A stretch of DNA of 64,000 bases from VAZQ01 sp963763365. Lineage in GTDB: Bacteria > Pseudomonadota > Alphaproteobacteria > Rhizobiales > Xanthobacteraceae. The position numbers were made by a program, and so were the translations under genes. The DNA is taken from the NCBI GenBank assembly GCA_963763365.1, contig CAVXOE010000016.1:186001-250000 (forward strand). Direction: 5' to 3'. Shown here piece by piece: positions 55,861-64,000 of this stretch. How positions within the stretch are numbered: position 1 is the first letter of the stretch; each line of letters starts with the position of its first letter. The notes beneath the pieces are model-generated. The model was not told the origin of the DNA and searched no databases. It saw only the letters and a program-made list of their open reading frames with translations.

Positions 55861-56905
55861 ATGAAGCTTCCGCGCAATTTCTTCAAGCCGCTCGCGATCG
55901 GCGCGCCCGCCCCGCTGCGCGAACTGCCGGTGAAGCTCGAACGCATGATCCATTTCGTGCCGCCGCAGATCGAGAAGCTGCGCGCCAAGGTGCCGGAGCT
56001 GATCACGCAGGTCGATGTCGTGCTCGGCAATCTCGAAGACGCCATCCCGGCCGATGCCAAAGAGGCGGCGCGCGCGGGCTTCATCACGATGGCCAAGGCG
56101 AACGACTTCGGCGCGACCGGTTTGTGGACCCGCATCAACGCGCTCAACTCGCCCTGGGCGCTCGACGACGTGGTCGAGATCGTCGCCGCCATCGGCGGCA
56201 AGCTCGACGTCATCATGCTGCCCAAGGTCGAGGGCGCCTGGGACATCCACTACCTCGACCAGCTTCTGGCGCAGCTTGAGGCGAAGCATGCGGTGCGCAA
56301 GCCTATCCTCATTCACGCCATTCTGGAGACCGCGGAGGGCGTCAACAATGTCGAGGCGATCGCCGCCGCGTCGCCGCGCATGCATGGCATCAGCCTCGGG
56401 CCGGCCGATCTTGCCGCCTCGCGCGCGATGAAAACGACCCGCGTCGGCGGCGGGCATCCCGAATACAAGGTGCTGGCCGATGCGTCGGCGGACGGCGGCG
56501 CGCGCGCGCGCCTACCAGCAGGATCTGTGGCACTACACCTTCGCCAAGATGGTCGACGCCTGCGCGGCGGCGGGCATCAAGCCGTTCTACGGTCCGTTCG
56601 GCGATTTCTCCGATCCGCAGGCCTGCGAGGTGCAGTTCCGCAACGCGTTCCTGATGGGCTGCGTCGGCGCCTGGACGCTGCATCCGAGCCAGGTGCCGAT
56701 CGCCAAGCGCGTGTTCTCGCCCGATCCGGCCGAGGTGGCATTCGCGAAGAAGATCATCGCCGCGATGCCCGACGGCACCGGCGCGGTGATGATCGACGGC
56801 AAGATGCAGGACGATGCCACCTGGAAACAGGCCAAGGTGCTGGTCGACCTTGCCAGGCTCGTGGCCACCAAGGACCCGGAGATGGCGGTGCGTTACGCAC
56901 TGTGA
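55861..56905 (+). CDS. Malyl-CoA/beta-methylmalyl-CoA lyase-type HpcH/HpaI (CitE) family enzyme, frameshifted
   Basis: A TIM-barrel lyase that cleaves or forms 3-hydroxyacyl-CoAs such as malyl-CoA with glyoxylate. The start MKLPRNFFKPLAIGAPAPLR, the acidic metal segment LGNLEDAIPADAKEAARAG, RINALNSPWALDD, IMLPKVEGAWDIHYLDQLL and GISLGPADLAASRAMKTTR closely recall, from memory, the Chloroflexus Mcl of the 3-hydroxypropionate bicycle, more than the Methylobacterium/Rhodobacter lyases. An extra base in a GC-repeat near 56500 breaks ADGGARA from YQQDLWHYTFAKMVDA. The end is MDGKMQDDATWKQAK-like and VRYAL. Corrected length is about 347 residues. Confidence 0.88.
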
Positions 56906-56949
56906 CCGGTCTCCCTCTGGCGGCCGCCGCAATCCTGGACTATGTCGGC

Positions 56950-57288
56950 ATGACCATGGACAAGATGCGCAGCGCCAAGTTCAAGATCGGCCAAGTGGTC
57001 CGCCATCGGGTATTCCCGTTCCGCGGCGTGGTGTTCGATATCGATCCGGAATTCAGCAATACCGAGGAATGGTATCAATCGATCCCGGTCGAGGTGCGGC
57101 CTCACAAGGACCAGCCGTTCTATCACCTGTTCGCCGAGAACGCGGAGAGCGAATATATCGCTTATGTCTCCGAGCAGAATCTGCTGCCCGACACGTCGGG
57201 CGAGCCGCTGCGTCATCCGCAGGTCGCCGAGGTGTTCGAACAGGACGACGGCGGCAGCTACCGGCCGCGCAATTCCATTCTGAACTGA
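56950..57288 (+). CDS. hspQ: Heat shock protein HspQ
   Basis: A 112-residue protein of the HspQ (YccV-like hemimethylated-DNA-binding) family, which in enterobacteria acts as a selector for Lon protease. The family pattern is KFKIGQVVRHRVFPFRGVVF, then DIDPEFSNTEEWYQSIP, PFYHLFAENAESEYIAYVS and EQNLLPDTSGEPLRHP. The start is ATG 56950; in-frame reading upstream runs back through unrelated DNA and is not part of the gene. It lies 44 bases after the lyase gene and converges on the IalB gene. Confidence 0.94.
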   Translation: MTMDKMRSAKFKIGQVVRHRVFPFRGVVFDIDPEFSNTEEWYQSIPVEVRPHKDQPFYHLFAENAESEYIAYVSEQNLLPDTSGEPLRHPQVAEVFEQDDGGSYRPRNSILN

Positions 57289-57298
57289 AGGCCGGCGC

Positions 57299-58009
57299 CT
57301 AGCGCGCCGGCGGCTGGTTGCCGAGCTTGCTGCGCGCTTCTTCGGCCTTGCGCTGCAGTTCCTGCTCGAGCTTCTGCTGCTGCGCCTCGAACACCTTCGG
57401 GTCCGTCGGCGGCCCCTCGTTGACCTTGGCGAACTCGTCGAGCGGCAGCGGATAGCTCGCGGGCTGCCCGGCGAGATTGATGGTCTGCAGCCACAGCGTC
57501 TTGCCGGTCTTGAGCTGAGCGACGAACGCGGGTGCCGCCTCGAAGTCCGCCATGCAGCCGTTGGGGAAGCAGGCGATGTACTGGCCGACTGCGGCTTGCC
57601 CCTTGTCCACCAGCATGCGCGTGCCGACCGCCAGCTGCATCCCGAGCGGAACCGTGATGCGCAGGATCTTCTTCGGCTCGCCGGTCGGCTCGATGAACGC
57701 CGCGCTGGCGATGAACTGGCCGTTGTCGAGCCGTGCCTCCTTGACGGTGAGGCACACTTCCTTGGCGCCCGCCTGGTTCTCCTTGCCGCACACCTTGGTC
57801 CAGGTCGAATAGACCAGCGGAATCTGCTCGTCGCCCGGAGCGCTTTGCGCCGGCGCAGCGGGTTGCGGCGCCTTGGGCGCGGCCTTCGGCTGAGCCTTGG
57901 GTTGCGGCGGCGTTTGCGCGAGGGCGGGAGCGATCAACAAACTCAACGCCACGCCGACCACAAACAGACGTGCCGCACGGACTACCCCGCGGGGATCACC
58001 TACGCGCAT
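57299..58009 (-). CDS. Invasion-associated locus B (IalB) family protein, copy A
   Basis: A 236-residue exported protein. The signal peptide covers about residues 14-31 (APALA-QTPPQP), followed by a Pro/Ala/Lys/Gln linker and the IalB domain from VYSTWTKVCGKENQAGAKEV. Paired cysteines CGKENQAGAKEVC and ACFPNGCMADF fit two disulfides. The C-terminal Gln/Glu-rich helix (about residues 195-232) looks like a coiled coil. IalB is linked to red-cell invasion in Bartonella, but relatives are common in free-living rhizobia and their role is unknown. Copy B lies just upstream. Confidence 0.9.
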   Translation of the reverse strand: MRVGDPRGVVRAARLFVVGVALSLLIAPALAQTPPQPKAQPKAAPKAPQPAAPAQSAPGDEQIPLVYSTWTKVCGKENQAGAKEVCLTVKEARLDNGQFIASAAFIEPTGEPKKILRITVPLGMQLAVGTRMLVDKGQAAVGQYIACFPNGCMADFEAAPAFVAQLKTGKTLWLQTINLAGQPASYPLPLDEFAKVNEGPPTDPKVFEAQQQKLEQELQRKAEEARSKLGNQPPAR

Positions 58010-58039
58010 GACGTCAACTCTTTCGGTTCGCGTGACGAA

Positions 58040-58798
58040 CTACTGGGGTCGGGCCGCCTGCGGTCCTTCAAGCTTCTTGCGAGCTTCCTCGGCCCGGCGG
58101 TTAAGCTCGTCCTGCAGCTTCTTCTGCTGATCTTCCCAGACCTTCGGATCGACCGAAGGCCCGTCGTAGGCTTTGGCGAAATCCGTCAGCGGAATGCCGA
58201 GCGTCAGCGGTTGTCCATTCGCCGCCTGGATCGCCTGGATGAACAGGCCTGAGCCCTTCTTCAACTTGGCGATCAGTTCGCCGCTCGCCTCGTAATCCGA
58301 GAAGCAACCGGTCGGCTGGCACATCAGGTAGGGGCCGTTCATCGGCTGGCCCTCGTCCACGATCACGCGCGATCCCGGCTGCAACACGACGCCGATGGGC
58401 GCCATGACGCGCAGAATCTTCCGGGCCTCGCCTTCCTGCTCGACGATCATCGCCGAAACGACCGGGCGGCCATCCTCCAGCCGCCCTTCCTTGCCGGTGA
58501 AGCAAACCTGCTTGGCGTTGGCCTCCGGACCCTTCTGGCAAAGCTTGGTCCAGGGCGAATAGATCAATTGCAGACCGCCATTGGCCTGCTGCTGCGGCTG
58601 GGCCGGCGGATGAGCGGCCTCCGCAGGCTTGGCGGCCGGAGCCTTCGGCGCGGCCTTCGGCGCAGCCTTGGGCGCGGCCGGCGCGGGCGGCGTCTGGGCA
58701 AAGGCGCCCGAACCCATCAAAGCGCAAAGCATGGTCGTTGCCGTTGCGATGGCAAACGCGCGTGCGGCCGGACGCGCGAGATCGATCCGCTGATCCAT
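58040..58798 (-). CDS. Invasion-associated locus B (IalB) family protein, copy B
   Basis: A 252-residue paralogue of the gene downstream, with the same layout: signal peptide (GSGAFA-QTPPAP), a linker with repeated APKAAPKAAPKAPAAKPAE, then the IalB domain LIYSPWTKLCQKGPEANAKQ with its paired cysteines (CFTGKEGR, MCQPTGCFSDYE), and a charged helix EDQQKKLQDELNRRAEEARK. ATG 58798 is the likely start. The two copies are 30 bases apart, so they are an operon from a local duplication; the linkers and tails have diverged more than the domain. Confidence 0.9.
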   Translation of the reverse strand: MDQRIDLARPAARAFAIATATTMLCALMGSGAFAQTPPAPAAPKAAPKAAPKAPAAKPAEAAHPPAQPQQQANGGLQLIYSPWTKLCQKGPEANAKQVCFTGKEGRLEDGRPVVSAMIVEQEGEARKILRVMAPIGVVLQPGSRVIVDEGQPMNGPYLMCQPTGCFSDYEASGELIAKLKKGSGLFIQAIQAANGQPLTLGIPLTDFAKAYDGPSVDPKVWEDQQKKLQDELNRRAEEARKKLEGPQAARPQ

Positions 58799-59112
58799 GG
58801 AGTAAGTCCTCTTGCTCCCGTTCACGCAGCGCCCCAGCACACAGCGCCCCAGGCCAAGCGGAACGGTCTCCCCCTCACGAAGCTGTGTCGGCACCAAATA
58901 CGGCAGGAGCGTGACGTTTCGGCTACACTCTACCGCCCAATTTCCCTATCCCTATCGAATCTGAGAAGTATTCGAAAGGCCGCGCAGTTCGCCGGATTGT
59001 TGGTGATAACGCCAGCGGCCGATTGTTGCAGGCATCGTGATCAGCCCAAGCTTGCCCCATTCATCGGCCAGAGTTGCCGCCGGCGAGCCGCGCAGGACCC
59101 ACGCCAGGAACG
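58799..59112. other. Divergent intergenic region between IalB copy B and the peptide-binding gene
   Basis: About 310 bases that should hold promoters for both sides. A 113-codon minus-strand frame crosses part of it but has no ribosome site or recognisable domain. I see no clear operator or hairpin. Confidence 0.45.
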
Positions 59113-61010
59113 TCGTGATCGCATTGCCCACCGTCCTGTCGAATACCCGCGCATTGGCGCGCCGCCGTTCTCGCCACCTTTGGCCTGTTCGGTGCATTGC
59201 ATCGTCCCGTTTGCGGCACCAGTGCCGCCGCCGAACCGCGCCACGCCATCGCGATGCACGGCGAGCCGGCGCTTGCCGGCGGGCTTCACCCAACTGCCCT
59301 ACACCAACCCGGCCGCCCCGAAGGGCGGCCGCCTGGTTCAGGGGGTGTCCGGGACGTTCGACAGCCTCAACCCGTTCATCGTCAAAGGCCTGCCCGCGCA
59401 GGGTCTACGCGGGCCCCTGGTCAGCGGCGGCAATATCATGAGCGGCTACGTGGTCGAGAGCCTGATGGCGCGCGGCCTCGACGAGCCGTTCACGCTCTAC
59501 GGGCTGGTCGCCCGCACGGTCGAGACCGACGCGGAACGCAGCTACGTCACCTTCGTGCTCGATCCGGCGGCGCGGTTTTCCGACGGCCAGCCGGTGACCC
59601 CCGAGGACGTCATCTTTTCCTGGCAGCTCCTGCGCGACAAGGGCCGGCCCAATCATCGCTACTACTATTCCAAGGTGAAGAAGGCCGACGTGGTCGGCGA
59701 GCGCTCGGTGCGGTTCGATCTCTCCGGCAGCAACGATCGCGAGCTGCCGCTGATCCTCGGCCTCATGCCGGTGCTCGCAAAGCACGCGATCAACCCCGAG
59801 ACCTTCGAGCAGACCTCGTTCACACCGCTCGTCGGCAGCGGTCCCTACGTCGTTTCCCACGTGGACCCGGGCAAGAGCGTGACGCTCAAGCGCAATCCCA
59901 ACTACTGGGGACGCGATCTCGCCATCAACCGCGGCCTCTGGAACTTCGACGAGATTCATTTCGACTATTACCGCGACGCCAATACGCTGCACGAGGCGTT
60001 CAAGCGCGGACTGTTCGACCTGCGCACCGAGAACGATCCGGGGCACTGGCAGACCGCGTACGACTTTCCGGCGCTGCGCGACGGCCGCGTCGTGAAGGAG
60101 ACGGTCACGACCGGCTGCCGAAGTCCAGTCTCTACCTGGTGTTCAACACCCGCCGCGCGATCTTCTCGGACATCCGCGTGCGCGAGGCGCTTTCGCTTCT
60201 GTTCGACTTCGAGTGGATCAACCACAGCTACTTCTTCGATCTCTATCGCCGCACCGGCGAGCTTTTTCGAAGGCTCGGAATTGTCCGCGCGACGGCCGCG
60301 CGGCCGATGCGCGCGAACGCGCGCTGCTCGCGCCGTTCCCGGATGCGGTGCGCGCCGACGTGCTCGACGGCAAGTGGGCGCCGCCGGTCACCGACGGCTC
60401 GGGGCGCGACCGCACCACGTTGCGCCGCGCGCTCGATCTGTTTGCCAAGGCCGGTTACGAGCTGCGCGGCACCGAGCTCGTCGACCGGCGCAGCGGCCGG
60501 CCGTTCACGTTCGAGTTCATGGTCGGCGGCCGCGACGATGAGCGGCTCGCCTCGCTGTTCGCGCAGAGCCTGAAGCGGGCGGGAATCAAAATGCAGGTGC
60601 GCGCGGTCGATGCCGTCCAGTACGAGGCGCGGCGCATCGGCTTCGATTTCGACATGATCCAGAATCGCTGGGATCAATCGCTGTCGCCCGGCAACGAGCA
60701 GTCGTTCTATTGGAGCTCGGCCGCCGCCGACCAGCACGGCACCCGCAACTACATGGGCATCAAGAGCCCGGCGGTCGACGCGCTGATCGCCAAGCTGATC
60801 ACCTCCGAGGATCGCGCGGAGGTGGTCGCCGCGGTGCGCGCGCTCGATCGCGTCTTGATCTCGGGCTTTTACGTGATCCCGTTGTATCATCTGCCCAATC
60901 AGTGGGTCGCGCGCTGGACCACCGTCCAGCATCCGGCGGTCACCTCGCTGATGGGCTACCTGCCGGAAGCCTGGTGGCAAGAGCCCAGGAACGAACCGAA
61001 GAGCCGATGA
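59113..61010 (+). CDS. Extracellular solute-binding protein family 5 (peptide/opine type), frameshifted
   Basis: A periplasmic binding protein of about 630 residues for an ABC transporter of peptides, opines or similar. The N-terminal signal is disturbed, but SAAAEPRHAIAMHGEPAL and then FTQLPYTNPAAPKGGRLVQG is the usual mature start. Further marks are GTFDSLNPFIVKG, YVTFVLDPAARFSDGQPVTP, VGSGPYVVSHVDPGKSVTLK and NPNYWGRDLAINRG. Frames change near 59290, 60115 and 60270; past these, RVREALSLLFDFEWINHSYF and GSFFEGSELSA continue the family pattern. No permease lies beside it. It is 10 bases upstream of the AMP-binding gene. Confidence 0.87.
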
Positions 61011-61020
61011 GAATCATCCG

Positions 61021-62592
61021 ATGATTCTTGACGATCCGCAGAGTCAGGGCGCCGACGACCCGCATCGGTGGGGATGCGACGCTCGACGATCTGCTTCAGC
61101 GGGTCACGCAGCGCCGGCCGAACGACATTGCGCTGATCGATCCGCCCAATCGTGAGAGCTTCACCGACGGCAAGGCCCGCACCCTCACCTACGCTCAGGC
61201 CGACCGCATGGTCTCCGCCATCGCCGGGCGGCTGCGCCGCCTGGGTCTGCACACGGACACGATCGTCGGTCTGCAGATCGCGAATACGATCGACGGCGTG
61301 CTGGCCTTGCTGGGCGTGCTGCGCGCGGGCCTCATCGCGATGCCGATGCCGCTGTTGTGGCGGCGCGCCGAGGTGGTCGCCGCGCTGAGCCGGGTCGGGG
61401 CCGGCGCGCTGATCGTGAGCGGACGCATCGGTACGGTCGACCATTTCGATCTGGCGATGAACGTCGCCGCCGAGGTCTTTCCGGTGCGCTGCGTCTGCGG
61501 CTTCGGGCACGATGTGCCTGATGGCGTCGTCCGCCTCGACGATCTCTACGAGGGTGGAAAACTCGATCCGATCCCGGCCTTCGAAAGCGGCCGCTCGCCG
61601 GATACCGGCCCGGGCGCGCATCTGGCGGTCGTGACCTGGGATCAGACCGCCGATGGCCCCGTACCGGTCGGCCGCAGCCATGCCGAGATGATCGCCGGCG
61701 GCCTCGCGGTCCTGCTCGAGGGCGGGCTCCAGCAGAACGCTGTCATCCTCGCGACCCTCACCTTGTCGTCGTTCGCGGGCCTCGCCATTGCGATGATGCC
61801 GTGGCTGCTGCTCGGCGGGACGCTGGCGCTGCACCAGCCCTTCGACGCCGATGTCTTTCGTGCTCAGCGCAAGGCCACGGGCGCCGAGACCGTCATCGTG
61901 CCCGGTCCGCTGGTCGGCCTGTTTGCGGAAGCCGGGCTGCTTTCGGCGCAGCGGCGGCGCCAGTCTCACGAACGTCATTGGTGCGTGGCGCTCGCCCGAG
62001 CGGCATTGCAGGTTCGCCGGGCTGGCGAGACGGTCATGTCCGGCTGATCGACGTCCAGGTGTTCGGCGAGGTCGGCCTCGTCGCGGCGGCGCGCGCGCGG
62101 GACGGCAGGCCCGCCGCGATCCCGTTCGGCGTGGTGTCAGGCTCGCGCGGCCTCAAGGGCGCAATCGAGCTCGCCGAAATCGCGCCGACGCCGGCCGGCA
62201 CGGTCGCGTTGCGCGGCCCGATGGTGCCGCGCGCGGCGTTCCCGCCCGGTGCCGAGCGCGGCAGCCTGCCTTACTTCAAGGTCGCGGCGAATGGCTTCGT
62301 CGATACCGGCTACGTCTGCAGACCAAGCGGCGCGACAATGGTGGTGACCGGGCCGCCGCCCGGCGTCGTCAGCGTCGGCGGCTACCGCTTCAGCATGCGC
62401 GATGCGCAGGCGTGGGTCGCGGGAGCGGAGAGCAGCGGCGGGACCCTTGCGGCGCTGCCCGATGCGCTCTGCGGCCATCGGCTGGCCGGTAGCGCGGCGA
62501 ACCCGGACGCCGTGCGCCTGGCGCTCAGCAAGCTCGGCGCCAACCCGCTGCTCGTCGGCGCGTTTCGCCAGCATCCGCGTCCGGCCGCTTAA
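61021..62592 (+). CDS. Degenerate AMP-binding (acyl-CoA synthetase-like) protein, frameshifted
   Basis: A protein of about 520 residues with the adenylate-forming fold. The N-terminal part is normal: TYAQADRMVSAIAGRLRRLG and IANTIDGVLALLGVLRAGLI. The ATP-binding P-loop, which should read roughly TSGSTGxPKG, is replaced by VTWDQTADGPVPVGRSHAEM, and the later motifs (YGxTE, TGD, catalytic lysine) are not recognisable; only FVDTGYVCRPSG recalls the TGD region. The start reading MILDDPQSQGADD changes frame near 61060, and a second break lies near 61990-62030. It may bind ligand without adenylating it. Confidence 0.72.
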
Positions 62593-62663
62593 CGTTGACG
62601 GGCCGTTAACGGCGCGTGCCTAGGATCGGGCGGTTTCGATCGCTCGCAATCGGCGCAATCGTC

Positions 62664-63948
62664 ATGGCAATGCTGGGTCCGATGGTCGTGGTCGCCGAAA
62701 ATTCGGCGGCCGATCTGCTCGATGTTCTCGGCAAGGCCGGCGCCTTCCCGATCGTCGAGACCGGCTGGGCCGATGCGCCCGCCGCCATCGCCGAAATCCA
62801 GCCCGTCGCGCTCGCCATCGCCGAACCTGGGCCGGCGCCCGACCTGCGCCACAAGCGCGCCCTGCTGCAAGCGATCGAGACACGTGGCGGCCCGGTCATG
62901 CCGGTGATCGCACGGGTGACGCCGAAAAGCGAGGTTGCCCTGCCGTATGCGCTCCCGGTCGCCGTCGACGATGCGCCGGAGCGGCTGGTGGCGCGGTTGC
63001 GCTCGGCGCTGCGCATCCGCACCCTGCATGCCACGGTGCTGCGGCGTGCCCGCGCCGAGGGGGCACCCGCGGTCGCACTGCCACTCCCCTATGCACCCAA
63101 CATCCTCGACGACGCGACCGTGCTTTGCGTCGGACGCGGCAGCTCCTATCCGGCGCTCTCGGTCGCGATCGGCGAGCGCGTCGGTCTGATCGGCGCGCTG
63201 AGCGTCGAGACCGCCGCGCGCTATCTCGACGGCGCGCGACATCGAAGGCGTCGTGATCGGCGACGGGCTCGGTCCGCGCGTGGTCGAGGCGCTGCTGACG
63301 GTGCTGGCCGAGGACGCGCGCTTCCGCGACCTGCCGGTCGGCGCTGCTCGACAATACCGGCGTCGACGACGAACGGCTGCCCAATCTCATCCGCGTCGAC
63401 AGCGATCCGACCCGCCTGGTCGAGCGCTTCCTGCCGATGGTGCGCCTGCACGCGTTCGAAGGCGCATCTCAAGCGCACGCTGAAGTCGCTCGAGACCGAG
63501 GGCGTCATCGATCCGGAGACCGGGCTGCTCGGCGCAACGCGCGTTCTGGCGCGATCTCGACCGCGCGGTTGCGGAAGCCGAGGATGGCGGCCGTGCGCTT
63601 TCGGTGGCGCGCTTCTCGTTCGAGGAAATGGCCGACCGCCGCGCCCAGCGTCGATGCGGCGCGGCTGTTCAGCCGGCTGGTCCGCAACATCGACTTCGCC
63701 TGCCGCGAGCAGGACGGCTCGATCCTCGCCGCCTTCACCGAAACCGATCTGCGCAGCGCCCATGTGGTGGCGCGCCGCCTCGCCAGCATCCTCCGGCACA
63801 CCATGCTGTCGCCCGACCGCGACCGCCGCTCGATCAAGCCGACCGTGACGCTGGCGACGCTCAAGTCCGAGCGACAGTCTGAGCACGCTGGTGGCCCGCG
63901 TCGGCAGCCATCCCGAAGGTTGCCGCGGCGGCTGCAAGCCGAGCCTAG
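62664..63948 (+). CDS. Degenerate PleD-like protein (REC-REC-GGDEF fold), frameshifted
   Basis: A protein of about 425 residues. From ATG 62664 it opens MLGPMVVVAENSAADLLDVL, which has the strand-helix pattern of a receiver domain but no phosphorylatable aspartate (PVALAIAEPGPAPD). A second receiver-like domain starts at ATVLCVGRGSSYPALSVAIG. After a coiled linker comes DPETGLLGRNAFWRDL, the equivalent of the DxLTGLPNR start of GGDEF domains. The GGDEF signature itself reads FACREQDGSILAAFTETD, so no diguanylate cyclase activity is expected. Frame changes occur near 63237, 63345, 63465, 63550 and 63650. Domain assignment is inference from pattern. Confidence 0.65.
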
Positions 63949-63977
63949 TCTCCCGGGCGACCCGCAAGGAGCCGGCC

Positions 63978-64000
63978 ATGACCGCCACTCTCCCCATCGA
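63978..64000 (+). CDS. Start of an unknown gene cut by the window end
   Basis: ATG 63978 behind the ribosome site AAGGA gives MTATLPI before the window ends. It lies 29 bases after the PleD-like gene and is probably part of the same operon. Nothing more can be said about its product. Confidence 0.5.

Noticed and set aside
58952..59293. A 113-codon minus-strand gene ahead of the peptide-binding gene
   Set aside because: The first 50 residues are Arg-rich shadow of the opposite gene's start, and no ribosome site or domain is visible; the last part could be a fragment but cannot be supported.
1..64000. CRISPR array, prophage, integrative element or rRNA operon
   Set aside because: I saw no regularly spaced short repeats, phage structural genes, integrase next to the tRNA, or rRNA sequence; the only mobile element is the IS630 copy.

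Overview
The window is GC-rich DNA of an alphaproteobacterium, most likely of the order Hyphomicrobiales (Bradyrhizobium, Rhodopseudomonas, Pseudolabrys or Xanthobacteraceae relatives). The main pointers are the run dusB-ntrB-ntrC-ntrY-ntrX-dat-hfq-hflX-mazG, a fused ispDF, phosphatidylcholine synthase, paired IalB-family proteins, and palindromic repeats of the kind common in that order. The genus is inferred from gene order and protein resemblance, not from a search.

1-3.6 kb: end of pyruvate dehydrogenase E2 (pdhC), a small membrane protein, lpdA, lipA and a Coq10-like protein. 3.7-12.8 kb: an accessory block with an SDR, a Tat-exported GMC dehydrogenase (subunit 3, flavoprotein, cytochrome c), a membrane/SRPBCC fusion, a desaturase, an amino-acid binding protein, an amidohydrolase and a four-helix membrane protein. 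12.8-15.1 kb (minus): GST, cinA, ispDF. 15.3-27.6 kb: dusB, ntrBC, ntrYX, dat, hfq, hflX, a lone substrate-binding protein and mazG. 27.8-36.7 kb (minus): dps, an MBL-fold hydrolase, tatD, metG, a vapBC pair, holB, tmk, dacC and rlpA. 37-41.1 kb: two hypothetical genes, decayed RND efflux genes and an IS630-family element. 41.2-49.3 kb: patatin-like lipase, M20 hydrolase, tRNA-Ser(TGA), rimO, and biotin genes bioA and bioFD on either side of a shared promoter region. 49.4-54.5 kb: small cytochrome c, quinone oxidoreductase, TerC, phosphatidylcholine synthase, UbiH-like hydroxylase, class II aldolase. 54.7-58.8 kb: TTT-type binding protein, malyl-CoA-type lyase, hspQ, two IalB proteins. 59.1-63.9 kb: a peptide-binding protein, a degenerate AMP-binding protein and a degenerate PleD-like protein, closely spaced in one direction.

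Many genes, including essential ones (metG, tmk, tatD), are broken by frameshifts. Wherever I could line up the frames they are explained by single extra bases, mostly G or C. The breaks are patchy: about one per 150-200 bases in 28-32 kb and 44-54 kb, and none in 9.9-22.9 kb. I treat them as probable sequence or assembly errors and give the span of the intended gene. I found no CRISPR array, prophage or rRNA.

The best candidate for something undescribed is the 59.1-63.9 kb group, where an AMP-binding protein and a REC-REC-GGDEF-like protein both lack their signature catalytic motifs. The Tat-exported dehydrogenase at 4.5-7.4 kb and the Chloroflexus-like malyl-CoA lyase at 55.9-56.9 kb come next.
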